The notes beneath the pieces are model-generated. The model did no database searches, was not told the origin of the DNA, and worked only from the letters and a program-made list of their open reading frames with translations. The translations under genes were made by a program, and so were the position numbers. Shown piece by piece: positions 29,470 through 40,519 of a stretch of DNA of 64,000 nt. The stretch lies in the NCBI GenBank assembly GCA_021801025.1, contig JAJYYK010000012.1, forward strand, positions 17,017 to 81,016. Reading direction: 5' to 3'. Each line of letters opens with the position of its first letter. Position 1 is the stretch's first letter. This stretch comes from Pseudomonadota bacterium. GTDB lineage: Bacteria; Pseudomonadota; Gammaproteobacteria; Burkholderiales; Sulfuriferulaceae.

Positions 29470-30156
29470 TTAACGGCGGTCGTTGCCGGAAAATGCCATT
29501 AACAGGCTCAGCAGGTTGACGAAGATGTTGTAGATGTCGAGATAAATCGCCAGCGTAGCCATGACGTAGTTGGTTTCACCGCCCACGACAATCCTGCTCA
29601 CATCAAACAGCAAATAACCCGAGAAAATCAGGATGGCAATGGCGGAAATGGCCAGAGATGCCGCTGCAACATGGAAAAAGAGGTTGGCGATAGAAGCCAG
29701 GATCAACATCACCAAACCGACCATCAGGAACTGGCCCAGAAAGCTGAAATCTTTTTTGGTGACCGTCGCGACGGTTGCCAAAGTCAGAAAAATGGCCCCC
29801 GTACCGCCAGCAGCCATTGCAATCAGTTGACCGCCATTACTGAAGTGCAGCGCGACTTGCAGGATGGGGCCCAACATCAGGCCAAGCAAAAAGGTGACAA
29901 GCAACAGCAGTAGAATACCTATGCTGTTATTGCGGTTGGCCGAGATGCCTGCAAACAGGCCGAACATGACGGCCAGCATCAACAGCGAACCGATGAGGGG
30001 ATGTTGTGCCAAAAAGCCAAAATGCATTTGAATACCCATGAACGCGCCGATAACGGTGGGTATCATGGTCAGGCCCAGCATCATGTAGGTGCTGCGTAAT
30101 ACTTTTTGTTGTGTTGAAACTGGCGTAAGGCCAGCGTTAACAGTGTTAAGTTCCAT
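29470..30156 (-). CDS. Bax inhibitor-1 family membrane protein (YccA-like)
   Basis: A 228-residue, seven-helix membrane protein of the BI-1/YccA/YbhL family. The C-terminal helix block SGYLLFDVSRIVVGGETNYVMATLAIYLDIYNIFVNLL is the family hallmark, with the paired aspartates that form the pH-sensing pair in bacterial homologues. Relatives include YccA, a modulator of the FtsH protease, and a calcium-leak channel; which applies is not decided by sequence. It lies 97 bp downstream of rlmD on the same strand and may have its own promoter. Confidence 0.9.
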   Translation of the reverse strand: MELNTVNAGLTPVSTQQKVLRSTYMMLGLTMIPTVIGAFMGIQMHFGFLAQHPLIGSLLMLAVMFGLFAGISANRNNSIGILLLLLVTFLLGLMLGPILQVALHFSNGGQLIAMAAGGTGAIFLTLATVATVTKKDFSFLGQFLMVGLVMLILASIANLFFHVAAASLAISAIAILIFSGYLLFDVSRIVVGGETNYVMATLAIYLDIYNIFVNLLSLLMAFSGNDRR

Positions 30157-30253
30157 AGTGGATGCTCACAATAAATAAAGGATACAGCGTAGACTATAAC
30201 ATGGGTCGATAAGTTGCAAGGATACTTTTAAAACCGGGATAAAATTGGCAATA

Positions 30254-31594
30254 TCATTGTTCACGTTCAAATACACTGATTGATTCCACGTGCGCGGTAT
30301 GCGGGAACATATTGGCAATCCCTGTGGCTTTTAATTGGTAACCTTTTTCGTGCACGAGTACCGCTGCGTCGCGTGCCAGGCTGGCAGGGTTGCACGACAC
30401 ATACACGATGCGGTGCGGGGCTTCGTCGTCGAGGGCTTGTGCCAGTGCCAGTGCGCCATCGCGCGGCGGATCAATGAGCATTTTATCGATTTTACCCAGC
30501 GCACGTAAACTTTCTGGCGTCATTTCAAACAAATTGGCACAAGAAAACTGCACATTGCTGATGTTGTTGTGGGTGGCATTTTGCGTGGCGCGGGTCACCA
30601 GTTCCGGACTGCCTTCGATGCCGATGACGTTGCCAGCGTGACGGGCAATCGGCAGGGTAAAATTGCCGATACCACAAAACATATCTGCGATGCGTTCATG
30701 CGCGGCAGGTGCCAGCAATTGCATGGCGCGGCGGATTAAAATGGGATTGACGGCGGTGTTGATCTGGGTAAATTCACTGGGTTTGAACGGCATGACCAAA
30801 TGATATTCAGGCAAGTGATATGCAAGTTTGGCTGCATCCAGTGGATAAAACGGGATGATGGTGGTCGGTCCTTTGGATTGCAACCACCATTGAATGTGAT
30901 GTTGATCCGCGAATTGGCGCAGCATATCCTGGTCGGCCTCACTGGGTTCGGCCATGTGGCGCAGCACCAGCGCATCGACATCATCGGTGGCGACAACTTC
31001 AATTTGCGGCACCGCAGCGCGGATGCTCAACTGTACAATCAACTGGCGTAAAGGGTCAATCAGTGCAGAAATGCGCGGCGGCAGTACCGCGCAGGCATGC
31101 ATGTCGGCGATGAAGCTGTTTTTGCGTTCGTGAAAGCCGACCAGCACGCCGCCTTTTTTTTCCACCAGGCGCACCGACAAGCGTGCGCGGGTACGGTAAC
31201 CCCAGGAAGGGCCGTGAATGGCGGGCAAGATGTATTCGGCGTGCACTGTTCCGATGTGGTTGAGGTTGTCTTCCAGCACCCGCTGTTTAGCAGCCACTTG
31301 AGCGCTGGCTTCGATATGTTGCAGGCTGCAGCCGCCGCATACCCCAAAATGCGGGCAACGAGGGGTGACCCGCATGGCGCTGGGGGTGATGACACGAAGC
31401 AGCTGCGCCATTTCATAATGTTCTTTTTTTCGGTAACTGGAACAGGTCACCAGTTCGCCAGTGATCGCGCCATCAATAAATAAAGTTTTTCCGTCCGAGC
31501 GATGCGCCACTCCACGTCCCTCGTGGTCGATGGATTCTATTTTGACCGGTTCAGGCTTGATGGCTCCAGATTGAATCGGGTTAGGTGTGAGCAT
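30254..31594 (-). CDS. rlmD: 23S rRNA (uracil-1939-C5) methyltransferase RlmD
   Basis: A 446-residue TRAM-domain RNA methyltransferase. The N-terminal TRAM domain (ESIDHEGRGVAHRSDGKTLF) is followed by iron-sulfur ligands C80, C86 and C89 (CPHFGVCGGC) plus a later cysteine (MHACAVL). The methyltransferase domain has DMFCGIGNFTLPIA, the DPPRDGA motif and the catalytic cysteine in YVSCNPASLARD. It is 3 bp downstream of adk on the same strand. RlmCD/RlmC alternatives exist, but length and motifs favour RlmD. Confidence 0.93.
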   Translation of the reverse strand: MLTPNPIQSGAIKPEPVKIESIDHEGRGVAHRSDGKTLFIDGAITGELVTCSSYRKKEHYEMAQLLRVITPSAMRVTPRCPHFGVCGGCSLQHIEASAQVAAKQRVLEDNLNHIGTVHAEYILPAIHGPSWGYRTRARLSVRLVEKKGGVLVGFHERKNSFIADMHACAVLPPRISALIDPLRQLIVQLSIRAAVPQIEVVATDDVDALVLRHMAEPSEADQDMLRQFADQHHIQWWLQSKGPTTIIPFYPLDAAKLAYHLPEYHLVMPFKPSEFTQINTAVNPILIRRAMQLLAPAAHERIADMFCGIGNFTLPIARHAGNVIGIEGSPELVTRATQNATHNNISNVQFSCANLFEMTPESLRALGKIDKMLIDPPRDGALALAQALDDEAPHRIVYVSCNPASLARDAAVLVHEKGYQLKATGIANMFPHTAHVESISVFEREQ

Positions 31595-31597
31595 GGC

Positions 31598-33044
<1,447 letters not shown>

Positions 33045-33081
33045 TAAATTTCCCCGGAAAAGTGATTTTTAACATTGTCCA

Positions 33082-33261
33082 TTAAGGTGTTTCATCCTCG
33101 GCCAATACGCGCGCTTCGCTTTCCAGCATCACGGGAATGCCATCACGGATGGGGAAGGCCAGGCGTTCTGCTTTACAAATTAATTCATTGGCAGATTTAT
33201 GGTAGATAAGTTTACCCTTGCAGATCGGGCAGACCAGAATATCAAGTAGTTTACTGTCCAT
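33082..33261 (-). CDS. Trm112/YcaR family small protein
   Basis: A 59-residue gene, easily missed because of its size. It reads [18 protein letters not shown], with a CxxC pair, then [21 protein letters not shown], which is the Trm112-like (UPF0434, E. coli YcaR) pattern; usually one cysteine pair plus a later cysteine is kept, and here C11, C14 and C29 are seen. The lpxK-ycaR-kdsB order is the same as in E. coli. Its ATG shares one base with the lpxK stop (TAATG), indicating coupling. In eukaryotes Trm112 activates methyltransferases; the bacterial role is unclear. Confidence 0.92.
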   Translation of the reverse strand: MDSKLLDILVCPICKGKLIYHKSANELICKAERLAFPIRDGIPVMLESEARVLAEDETP

Positions 33262-34283
33262 TATTTAGCATCCAATAGCGATAAAAGATGAGGCATCAGC
33301 GCGGCGTCAACCTGTGCTGCTACCGGCCACACCCACATATTGTCGGTGGCGAAAGCTTGACATTTTACTGCATCTTTCTCTGTCATGATGAGATTGCCTG
33401 GAAAATTCAGTTCATCGGCTTGAAATGCGTGATGATCGGGAAAGGGGTGTGGGGTAAATGTCAGGCCAGCTGCTTGCAACTGATCAAAAAAGCGTTGCGG
33501 ATGTCCAATGCCAGCTATGGCATGCAGCGGTTCGTTTGCAAAGTGATGCACATCAACATGATGGTGGGGTGACTTAAGCGCATAAATGGGCGCAGGTACC
33601 AGTTGCATGGTGTGATGAGCGCGTAGCGCGCGCAGGCTGGGATGTGCGGTACCTGTTTGGTTCACTACCACGATATCGACTGAATTTAAGCGCGACAGGG
33701 GTTCGCGCAAGGGTCCCGCAGGCAGCAAATGGGTATTGCCAAATCCGCGTACTGCATCAACGACTGCAATATCAATATCCCGATCTAATGCCAAGTGTTG
33801 TAGCCCATCATCGCTAAGCAGTACATCGGTTTCGGGGTGCGCTGCGAGCAGTGCGCGGGCGGCAAGGGGGCGATTGCGTCCCACCCAGACCGGCACGGAA
33901 GTTCGGCTGGCAAGCAGGATCGCTTCGTCACCAGTTTGCGTGGCATCGCTTTGAGCGGTGACAGCCAGTGGGACGCGAGCTTGACCGCCATAGCCCCGGC
34001 TGATGATGCCGGGATGCTTTCCCTTAGCCTGGAGTTGTTGCGCCAGCCAAATGACCAGAGGGGTTTTCCCTGTGCCCCCTACCGTGAGATTGCCTGCTAC
34101 AATGACCGGCACGGGAAGGGTGTGGGCGGAGACAAGATTAAGGCGGTATGCCAGTCGGCGTAGCGTGATCAGGCTGCGATATAAACAGGATAAAGGGCGC
34201 AAGACCATTTGCCACGCACTGCGTTGTTGCCACTGTTGCATCAGCCAAGCCTGGAATCCATGCCCAAAGGTCTCAGCTACCAT
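33261..34283 (-). CDS. lpxK: Tetraacyldisaccharide 4'-kinase
   Basis: A 340-residue inner-membrane-associated P-loop kinase that phosphorylates the 4' position of the lipid A disaccharide precursor. The P-loop [16 protein letters not shown] and the conserved [21 protein letters not shown] and MTEKDAVKC segments are present. An N-terminal hydrophobic helix ([19 protein letters not shown]) places it at the membrane. It lies between the Kdo-transferase-like gene (7-bp overlap) and the Trm112-like gene. Confidence 0.96.
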   Translation of the reverse strand: MVAETFGHGFQAWLMQQWQQRSAWQMVLRPLSCLYRSLITLRRLAYRLNLVSAHTLPVPVIVAGNLTVGGTGKTPLVIWLAQQLQAKGKHPGIISRGYGGQARVPLAVTAQSDATQTGDEAILLASRTSVPVWVGRNRPLAARALLAAHPETDVLLSDDGLQHLALDRDIDIAVVDAVRGFGNTHLLPAGPLREPLSRLNSVDIVVVNQTGTAHPSLRALRAHHTMQLVPAPIYALKSPHHHVDVHHFANEPLHAIAGIGHPQRFFDQLQAAGLTFTPHPFPDHHAFQADELNFPGNLIMTEKDAVKCQAFATDNMWVWPVAAQVDAALMPHLLSLLDAK

Positions 34284-35329
34284 TCAAAAACCCGCTCTAT
34301 CAGTGCGCGGCTGTCTGATTCGGCTTGCCGTCGCTCTTGCCAGAATGACCGGCGTGCCCGATCACCGGCTTGGCGTGCATGGATGGGATTGGCGCGCCAA
34401 TCGCGCCATTTTTCCAGTGGCGTTGGGCAGATAAGTAACATTGCATTTTGCGCAGGCAGATAGGGCAAAACGCAAGTGATGGCTGCGCCACCGGCCATGG
34501 CTTGCCACAACAATTCACTGTCACCCCGGGAAAAATGCGTGCCGGTGACGGAGGCAGACACCGCCGGTAGCCATTTCTCGTCGTCCACCCAAATCACCTG
34601 GCCGTCGACCATGGGTTGTCTGTCCCATTGACTGATGGCCAGGTGCGGTGCATCGGGCTGGTGACCACTGACAAATAGCACGTCTTCGGGTGCTTCGTTT
34701 ATCCATTGCTTGATGAAGGGATGGTCAGCTGCAGAATCGCTGTGCCACCACCACAGATGGCGTTCATGACCTTGATTAACCAGTGTTTTGAAGTTTGGGT
34801 CGATTTGTGCCTGGGTGAGCAGGGTTTGTAAATCTGCACCTGTCCCGATGGTTTCGTGATGAAAAGTGCAAAATTGAGGGTGGGTGACTAAAACACGAGG
34901 ATGTTGATTCAGCAGCGCATGCAAATGAGGGCGTACTGGGGTGTTCACCACGATAATTCCGTATGGCTCAAGGCGTTGCATGGCACGCGCCAGTGCGCGA
35001 GGATGGTCGCAAGGCGCATAGCCCCATCCAGTTTTGTCGCATTCATCTAAAGGGGCAAGCAGGTCGGGGTATTCATGCTCAAAGCTGAGCACCAGGCGAA
35101 TATCCAGGCGATTAGCGCGTAATGCCACAGTCAATTCTGCGGCCTGATGCACGCTTTCACGTGTATTGCCGGCAATGACCCAAATCACCTTGCCACGTTC
35201 ACCCAAAGGTTTTAACCAACCCCACCGCGCCGCAATGCGTGAATTTTGTTCGTTTTTACGGTCACGTCGATCGGCCAACCACAAGCCAAAAAAATTACTG
35301 CCAAAAGGGTCTTTCCAGTGAATGCTCAT
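34277..35329 (-). CDS. Divergent Kdo-transferase-like (GT30-like) protein
   Basis: A 350-residue protein of uncertain family. Features suggest a two-domain GT-B glycosyltransferase related to WaaA/KdtA: RIAARWGWLKPLGERGKVIWVIAGNTRESV resembles the WaaA opening of the acceptor domain, and GWGYAPCDHPRALARAMQRL resembles its second strand-helix unit. The C-terminal half has a donor-type segment (SVTGTHFSRGDSELLWQAMAGGAAI) but weak conservation overall. No membrane helix is obvious. It overlaps lpxK by 7 bp and follows exbD, so it is embedded in a lipid A/inner-core operon. It may be a non-canonical Kdo transferase or another core-modifying enzyme. An upstream TTG at 35335 is an alternative start. 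Confidence 0.5.
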   Translation of the reverse strand: MSIHWKDPFGSNFFGLWLADRRDRKNEQNSRIAARWGWLKPLGERGKVIWVIAGNTRESVHQAAELTVALRANRLDIRLVLSFEHEYPDLLAPLDECDKTGWGYAPCDHPRALARAMQRLEPYGIIVVNTPVRPHLHALLNQHPRVLVTHPQFCTFHHETIGTGADLQTLLTQAQIDPNFKTLVNQGHERHLWWWHSDSAADHPFIKQWINEAPEDVLFVSGHQPDAPHLAISQWDRQPMVDGQVIWVDDEKWLPAVSASVTGTHFSRGDSELLWQAMAGGAAITCVLPYLPAQNAMLLICPTPLEKWRDWRANPIHARQAGDRARRSFWQERRQAESDSRALIERVFEW

Positions 35330-35510
35330 GCCCAAAGTCGTGCTGGTGTCTTATTGCATAAGTCTGCGTCAATATCGAGGCCGAGGATTTGGCACGGATG
35401 GCGCGAAGGTAACCGCAGCCATAGCCATTCTATGGCGAGGATTGGCGACAAAGCCAGCTGAGTCAAAGACTGGACGAATATAGCAAGACTTGTGCAATTA
35501 GACACTCGCA

Positions 35511-35927
35511 TCAATTGGCTTTTTCTGTCGCAAAGGTGATGCGGGTCAAACCCGCTTCTCTGCCTGCTTCCATGACATTGATGACGGATTGGTGTGTGGT
35601 TTTGGCATCAGCATTGATTACGATGACTGTGTCAGGCGAGCCTTTGGCTGCCTGCTGCAGCAGCTGAGCCAGATTGGCTACATTGGAAAAGTTGATTGGG
35701 GTATTGTTGATCGCGTAATTGCCTGCAGCATCGACGGAAACAGTTACCTGTTGCGGTTTTTCTTTGGTGGTGTCGCCATTGGCCTGCGGTAGATTGATCT
35801 GCAGCTCGGAGAATTTGGAGTAAGTTGTGGTCACCATCAAAAAAATCAGTACGACCAATAATACGTCGATCATGGGAATCAGGTTGATTTCCGGTTCTTC
35901 GCTGTTTTTTCGGTGTTGAAAATTCAT
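35511..35927 (-). CDS. exbD: ExbD/TolR family biopolymer transport protein
   Basis: A 138-residue protein with a short cytoplasmic N-terminus, one membrane helix (IPMIDVLLVVLIFLMV) carrying the conserved proton-pathway aspartate, and a periplasmic domain ending in VMEAGREAGLTRITFAT. It works with ExbB, encoded 11 bp upstream, to turn the proton gradient into energy for outer-membrane processes. The exbB-exbD-lpxK arrangement is common in Betaproteobacteria, so ExbD/TolR assignment is by family; TolR cannot be excluded. Confidence 0.9.
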   Translation of the reverse strand: MNFQHRKNSEEPEINLIPMIDVLLVVLIFLMVTTTYSKFSELQINLPQANGDTTKEKPQQVTVSVDAAGNYAINNTPINFSNVANLAQLLQQAAKGSPDTVIVINADAKTTHQSVINVMEAGREAGLTRITFATEKAN

Positions 35928-35938
35928 GAGGCGACTCT

Positions 35939-36544
35939 TTATGTGCGTTCGTTATGCAGCATTTCAACCAGCTTGACAGCTTCTTGCTCCATATTAATGA
36001 CAATGTCGTCTACACGCGCACGGAAAAGCCGGTAGGCAATCAAACTGGGAATCGCCACAATCAAACCAAAGGCGGTGTTATACAGTGCAGTAGAAATGCC
36101 ATGGGCCAAAACAGCAGGATTGCCGCCAGAGGGTGTTTGGGCACCGAAAATTTCGACCATGCCGATCACCGTGCCCAGCAGACCCAACAGGGGGGCGACG
36201 GACGCGATGGTGCCCAGCGCGGGTAAAAAGCGTTCCAGATCATGCACCGCAGCGCGTCCGGCTTCTTCAATCGCTTCTTTCATGATGGCGCGTGAATTTT
36301 TGGCATTGCGCAAGCCTGCCGCCAATACGCGACCCAGCGGCGAGCTTTCTGCCAATAAAGCAAGCATTTCCGGATTGGCACCCTGGCTGTGATAAGCCTT
36401 TAAGGTTCTGTCCAGCAAGTCTTTGGGTGCGACTTCACTGGTGCGCAGGGAAATAATACGTTCGATAATGATGGCGACAGATAAAATTGAGGCCAGAATG
36501 AGTGACCAGATCGGCCAACCGGCTGCTTCGACAATTGCTAACAC
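35939..36544 (-). CDS. exbB: MotA/TolQ/ExbB proton channel family protein
   Basis: A 201-residue protein with three membrane helices: WPIWSLILASILSVAIII near the start, then two in the C-terminal half around LGTIASVAPLLGLLGTVIGM and TALYNTAFGLIVAIPSLIAYRLF. It forms the pentameric channel that partners ExbD. The start is a GTG at 36544, with GGAG a few bases before it. It is the first gene of the exbB-exbD-lpxK run. Confidence 0.92.
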   Translation of the reverse strand: MLAIVEAAGWPIWSLILASILSVAIIIERIISLRTSEVAPKDLLDRTLKAYHSQGANPEMLALLAESSPLGRVLAAGLRNAKNSRAIMKEAIEEAGRAAVHDLERFLPALGTIASVAPLLGLLGTVIGMVEIFGAQTPSGGNPAVLAHGISTALYNTAFGLIVAIPSLIAYRLFRARVDDIVINMEQEAVKLVEMLHNERT

Positions 36545-36625
36545 GCAAAAACTCCATAGATGTACAACACGGTTACTTTAGCGTGAGAATGAAAATTCGG
36601 CAAGCGTTCATTTTGGATTTGTGCG

Positions 36626-37399
36626 TTAAGATTGTGGTAAATGACGCCATGCAAAACCATTTGCCTGGTCGGCATAATCCAGCCATTGTGGATGGTGACC
36701 CAATGCACCGGCAAGACTGGCCAGTGCTAATTGCGGGGTGTTGTTGTGTTGTGACAGGTGTGCGGCAATGAGGTGATGTAAGCGACAGGTATCTATTTGA
36801 GTCAGCAGCCTGGCTGCAGTCTGATTGTCAAGATGTCCAAACTGGCCGCCGATACGCTGTTTGAGTGATGGTGGGTAAGGGCTGTTGCGCAGCATGTCGG
36901 TGTCATGGTTGCACTCCAACACCAGTGCATCGCAACCGTTGAGCATGTCAACAATGTGGGGTGTGATGGCACCCACATCGGTGAGTACGCCCAAGCGGTG
37001 CCGCCCGTTACTGAAAACATATTGTACAGGTTCGCGCGCATCGTGCGGCACTGGAAAAGCTTGCACAAAGATGTCGCCAATCTGGAAACTTTGGTGGCTG
37101 TCAATTACACAGATTTCGGGCAGCGGCCCCTTGTGTCGGCGCGCGTGCTGCTGTGTGCCATGTGTCATCCACAGCGGAATGTTGTATTTGCGCGCGAAAC
37201 GCACCGCGCCTTGCAGATGATCGGCATGTTCATGTGTGAGGAGAATGGCAGTGATTTGCTCCGCGCCCAAATCTTTGTTCGCTAATCGATGACAGGTATC
37301 GCGCAGACCAAACCCACAGTCCAGCATAATGCGGGTTTGGCCCACTTCTACCACCAGCGCATTACCCTCACTGCCACTACCTAAACTGGCAAAACGCAT
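36626..37399 (-). CDS. MBL-fold metal-dependent hydrolase (YycJ/WalJ-like)
   Basis: A 257-residue metallo-beta-lactamase-fold protein. The metal site is intact: THEHADH at residues 55-61, an aspartate in LGVLTDVG, and histidines in LECNHD and AHLSQHNN. The GSGSEGNALVVEVG opening is typical of the YycJ-like branch, whose members include DNA exonucleases. The start at 37399 matches this opening; an upstream ATG would add 15 residues. It is downstream of bamC and dapA on the same strand, a betaproteobacterial arrangement. Confidence 0.85.
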   Translation of the reverse strand: MRFASLGSGSEGNALVVEVGQTRIMLDCGFGLRDTCHRLANKDLGAEQITAILLTHEHADHLQGAVRFARKYNIPLWMTHGTQQHARRHKGPLPEICVIDSHQSFQIGDIFVQAFPVPHDAREPVQYVFSNGRHRLGVLTDVGAITPHIVDMLNGCDALVLECNHDTDMLRNSPYPPSLKQRIGGQFGHLDNQTAARLLTQIDTCRLHHLIAAHLSQHNNTPQLALASLAGALGHHPQWLDYADQANGFAWRHLPQS

Positions 37400-37462
37400 T
37401 GCGCCACATATTCCGCTTTGTCTGTGTCGGGTCGCAAAGGCCACTGTACAGGTAACATGGTG

Positions 37463-38656
37463 CTATTTCAGTTGTCCGAATAACTTGTTGATAATCCGGG
37501 TGACTATTTTAACTGGAGCGGGCTTGCCTTCGTTGTTTAACACGCGGATGTCCGTGCGCGTGGCAGCAGCATTTTCATCCAGCTCAATTTGATATTGGGT
37601 AAAGTTGTCGCCAATGTGTTTCCAGAATGCCAGTTTATCCAGAATACCGGTTGATTTTTCATCATCGACGGCCGTTTGGTCTTCGGTCACAACATACATG
37701 CCTTTGTTACGGTCGCGGCTCACAATGTTGTAACCGGCGTGTTCCAGAGCGAGACCCACGCGTCGCCAGGCCGGATCAAAGGCTTCATCATCATGAAGGA
37801 AAATGCTGCCATCATCAGCATGAGCAAGGTGGGCTAAACCACTCGGTGCACTGGTTTGTAACAGGGTTTTCGCTTGCATGGTGGTTACACCAAAATCTTG
37901 CATCAAACGTGTCAGCATTTCGGCTTCGGCACCTGGGTCACTGGGACCAATTTGCCACGCGGTTTGCATCGCATCGATGCTGTTGTCGTGAACTTCGATT
38001 GCGGTGCGTTCCGTGATGTAAATTTCGGTCTGATTGGGGTTGGTCGTGACACTTTCTATGCGCGTGCGGAATTGATCACGTTGACCGCTGGAATACATGC
38101 CGGGCAATATCTTGCCCAGTGTGCTGTGTATGATATCTTGCGGCAGTTTGTCACTGTCATCTTTCCAGCCGGTTTGCAAAATGCCAATTTTGGGGTCGTT
38201 TTGCGTCAATTTGAACCCATTATCCTGCCAGAATTTAACCAGCTTGGGCCAGACAGTCTCAGGTGACTGATTGACCACTAACCAGCGTTCCCCGCCGGAA
38301 TGCTCGAGGCGCACCGTGTTGTCCGGTTTGGGCAATACGAGGTCGGCGCTGGCTTGTTGTTCACCCTGGGCAACGGATGCACTTGATTCTGCTGCACGAC
38401 CACTGGCGGTGCCCTGCTGTGCGGCACTGTAAGCTGAATAGGTGGCGCTGGTCGGCGCATTCGATTCGTTGACTTGATAGCGCTTGTCTGTATCAATGGC
38501 AGTTAAATCAGGCGGTACCTCTAACGCATGCGATTGGGGTACATTTTGATAATCAACAGGCTCTGATTTGAATACGTTTTTGATGCTGCTGCAGCCATTC
38601 AGGCTCAGCAACAGGCCTGCGCCAATCAGTGCAATGGTTACGGGCTTGAGTTTCAT
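37463..38656 (-). CDS. bamC: Outer membrane assembly lipoprotein BamC
   Basis: A 397-residue lipoprotein with a signal peptide and lipobox (SLNGC, lipidated C22). After an unstructured N-terminal segment that in E. coli binds BamD (PPDLTAIDTDKRYQV matches its conserved part), two helix-grip domains follow (RWLVVNQSPETVWPKLVKFW, and FDPAWRRVGLALEHAGYNI). BamC belongs to the BAM complex, which inserts beta-barrel proteins such as the OmpA encoded at 48 kb. dapA is 29 bp upstream, as in E. coli. Confidence 0.92.
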   Translation of the reverse strand: MKLKPVTIALIGAGLLLSLNGCSSIKNVFKSEPVDYQNVPQSHALEVPPDLTAIDTDKRYQVNESNAPTSATYSAYSAAQQGTASGRAAESSASVAQGEQQASADLVLPKPDNTVRLEHSGGERWLVVNQSPETVWPKLVKFWQDNGFKLTQNDPKIGILQTGWKDDSDKLPQDIIHSTLGKILPGMYSSGQRDQFRTRIESVTTNPNQTEIYITERTAIEVHDNSIDAMQTAWQIGPSDPGAEAEMLTRLMQDFGVTTMQAKTLLQTSAPSGLAHLAHADDGSIFLHDDEAFDPAWRRVGLALEHAGYNIVSRDRNKGMYVVTEDQTAVDDEKSTGILDKLAFWKHIGDNFTQYQIELDENAAATRTDIRVLNNEGKPAPVKIVTRIINKLFGQLK

Positions 38657-38685
38657 TGTGTTGGATCCTTGGTGATAAGGGCTCG

Positions 38686-39573
38686 TTAATGATTAGGAAG
38701 GGTGATCTGTGCCTGACGGATGGCCAATCGTAAACGCTCTTGGTGCACTGGAGCCAATTGGGTCAGTGGCAAGCGGATGCCGTGCGAAATTTGACCCATT
38801 TCAGCCAGTGCCCATTTTACAGGAATGGGGTTGGCTTCGAGAAATAAATCACAATGCAAACCAAAAAGTTGACGGTTCAGTTCGCGTGCCAGGGTTAAAT
38901 CACCCGAAGTTGCTGCAGTATACATTTGGTGCATACTTAAGGGCGCAACATTCGCTGTGACCGAAATGACGCCGTGTCCACCCAGCAGGAAAAAGGCTAA
39001 GGCTGTGGCGTCGTCGCCGGTGTACAGTGCAAAATCGGTGGGCGCATGCAAGATGAGTTCGGTGGCGCGCTGGATATTTCCCGTCGCATCTTTAATGCCG
39101 GCAATTCCATCAATTTGTGCCAAACGCAAAACCGTTTCATTGCTGATGTCGCAAGCAGTGCGCCCCGGCACATTATAAAGAATCATCGGTAGATCAACGG
39201 CTTCGGCAATGGTTTTAAAATGCCGGTACAGGCCTTCCTGACCGGGTTTGTTGTAATATGGGGCAACAGACAAGCCGAAACTTGCCCCTGACTCCAGGGC
39301 GCAGCGGGTCAGCGCAATGGCCTCACTGGTAGAATTGGCACCGGTTCCGGCAATGACGGGGATGCGGCCGGCAACATGTTCGACGGTAACACGAATGAGT
39401 TCGCAGTGTTCATCAAAACTGACGGCGGGTGATTCCCCGGTGGTACCTACAACGACGATGGCATCGGTTTGTTGCGCAATATGCCAGTCAATCAGCTTGC
39501 GAAGACCGGCAAAATCCAGACTGCCGTCTTCAAACATGGGTGTAACAATGGCCACCAAACTGCCTGTAAGCAT
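38686..39573 (-). CDS. dapA: 4-hydroxy-tetrahydrodipicolinate synthase
   Basis: A 295-residue TIM-barrel aldolase condensing pyruvate with aspartate semialdehyde, the first step of lysine and diaminopimelate synthesis. The Schiff-base lysine is K161 ([11 protein letters not shown]), with Y133 and the VVGTTGESP motif that holds catalytic Thr residues. Length is normal. It is co-directional with bamC and the MBL gene. Confidence 0.97.
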   Translation of the reverse strand: MLTGSLVAIVTPMFEDGSLDFAGLRKLIDWHIAQQTDAIVVVGTTGESPAVSFDEHCELIRVTVEHVAGRIPVIAGTGANSTSEAIALTRCALESGASFGLSVAPYYNKPGQEGLYRHFKTIAEAVDLPMILYNVPGRTACDISNETVLRLAQIDGIAGIKDATGNIQRATELILHAPTDFALYTGDDATALAFFLLGGHGVISVTANVAPLSMHQMYTAATSGDLTLARELNRQLFGLHCDLFLEANPIPVKWALAEMGQISHGIRLPLTQLAPVHQERLRLAIRQAQITLPNH

Positions 39574-39657
39574 ATCAATACCTGTGGGCTAAAGTCGCAT
39601 CAAGCTAACATGATGGCATATCAGGTCGATGCAAAGATCAATCATTAAAGTGGTAAG

Positions 39658-39685
39658 TTTACCCGATTCAGGGCTGCTGTAGAAT
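39658..39685 (+). promoter_or_regulatory. Candidate scpA promoter
   Basis: TTTACC (39658-39663) and TAGAAT (39680-39685) with a 16-bp spacer. The predicted transcript would start at about 39692, right at the first possible ATG, so it favours translation from the second ATG at 39722. Confidence 0.45.
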
Positions 39686-39721
39686 ACACGGATGAATAAA
39701 ATACGTTTGGACGGACAGATT

Positions 39722-40519
39722 ATGAACGCGTCTTTGGCATGGGTGAATGGCGAGCCGCTTAAGGAGTTGCCACCGGACCTGTATATTCCACCTGATGCGT
39801 TGGCGGTTTATCTCAACACTTTTGAGGGGCCGCTGGATCTGTTGTCCTGGCTGATACGCCACCATCGATTGGATGTGCTGGATATTCCTATGGCGCAGCT
39901 GACCGCACAATACATGAAATATGTGTTGTGGATGCGTAGCCAGCGACTCGAATTGGCCGCTGAATATTTGGTGATGGCGGTGTGGTTGATTGAAATCAAA
40001 TCACGCCTGTTATTACCTGGTGTGCCGGATGTTGACGAAATGGGGGGGGATATTGATCCTCGTGCCGAGTTGGTACAGCGCTTGCTGGAATATGAACAAA
40101 TTAGATGGGCGGCGCAGCAATTGGAGGCTTTGCCCCGAATTGGGCGTGAAATTTTTGCGGTACACCTCTCGCCTGAACTGGTCGCAGAGTCTCCGCCGCT
40201 GGTGGATGTGGCGGCATTTCCCCTCATTTGGCTTGAGTTCATCAAGCATGACCGTCTACTGAGTCACCACAAGGCGGCCCGGCGGGAGTTGTCAGTGCGC
40301 GCAGCGATGGCGAATTTGTTGTCTGGCGTGCAAGGCGACTTTTTCGTTGAATTTTATACATTGTTTGATGTCCGGCAGGGTGTGGCGCAGTGGGTGGTGA
40401 ACTTTTTGGCATTATTGGAATTGGCACGGGAACACCAAATTGAATTGGTGCAAAATCAATCGTTCGCACCAATTTATCTGCGCGCAGCCGGCGCGACGGG
40501 TGAGGGGGATTTATTTTGA
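39722..40519 (+). CDS. scpA: Segregation and condensation protein A
   Basis: A 265-residue kleisin that bridges the Smc heads in the Smc-ScpAB condensin. The family signature FEGPLDLLSWLIRHHRLDVLDIPMAQLTAQYM is at the N-terminus, followed by the helix LAAEYLVMAVWLIEIKSRLLLP; the C-terminal winged-helix part is present. Start at 39722 is preferred on the basis of the upstream promoter; an ATG at 39692 would add ten residues. scpB follows with a 4-bp overlap. An smc gene is not in the window. Confidence 0.92.
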   Translation: MNASLAWVNGEPLKELPPDLYIPPDALAVYLNTFEGPLDLLSWLIRHHRLDVLDIPMAQLTAQYMKYVLWMRSQRLELAAEYLVMAVWLIEIKSRLLLPGVPDVDEMGGDIDPRAELVQRLLEYEQIRWAAQQLEALPRIGREIFAVHLSPELVAESPPLVDVAAFPLIWLEFIKHDRLLSHHKAARRELSVRAAMANLLSGVQGDFFVEFYTLFDVRQGVAQWVVNFLALLELAREHQIELVQNQSFAPIYLRAAGATGEGDLF

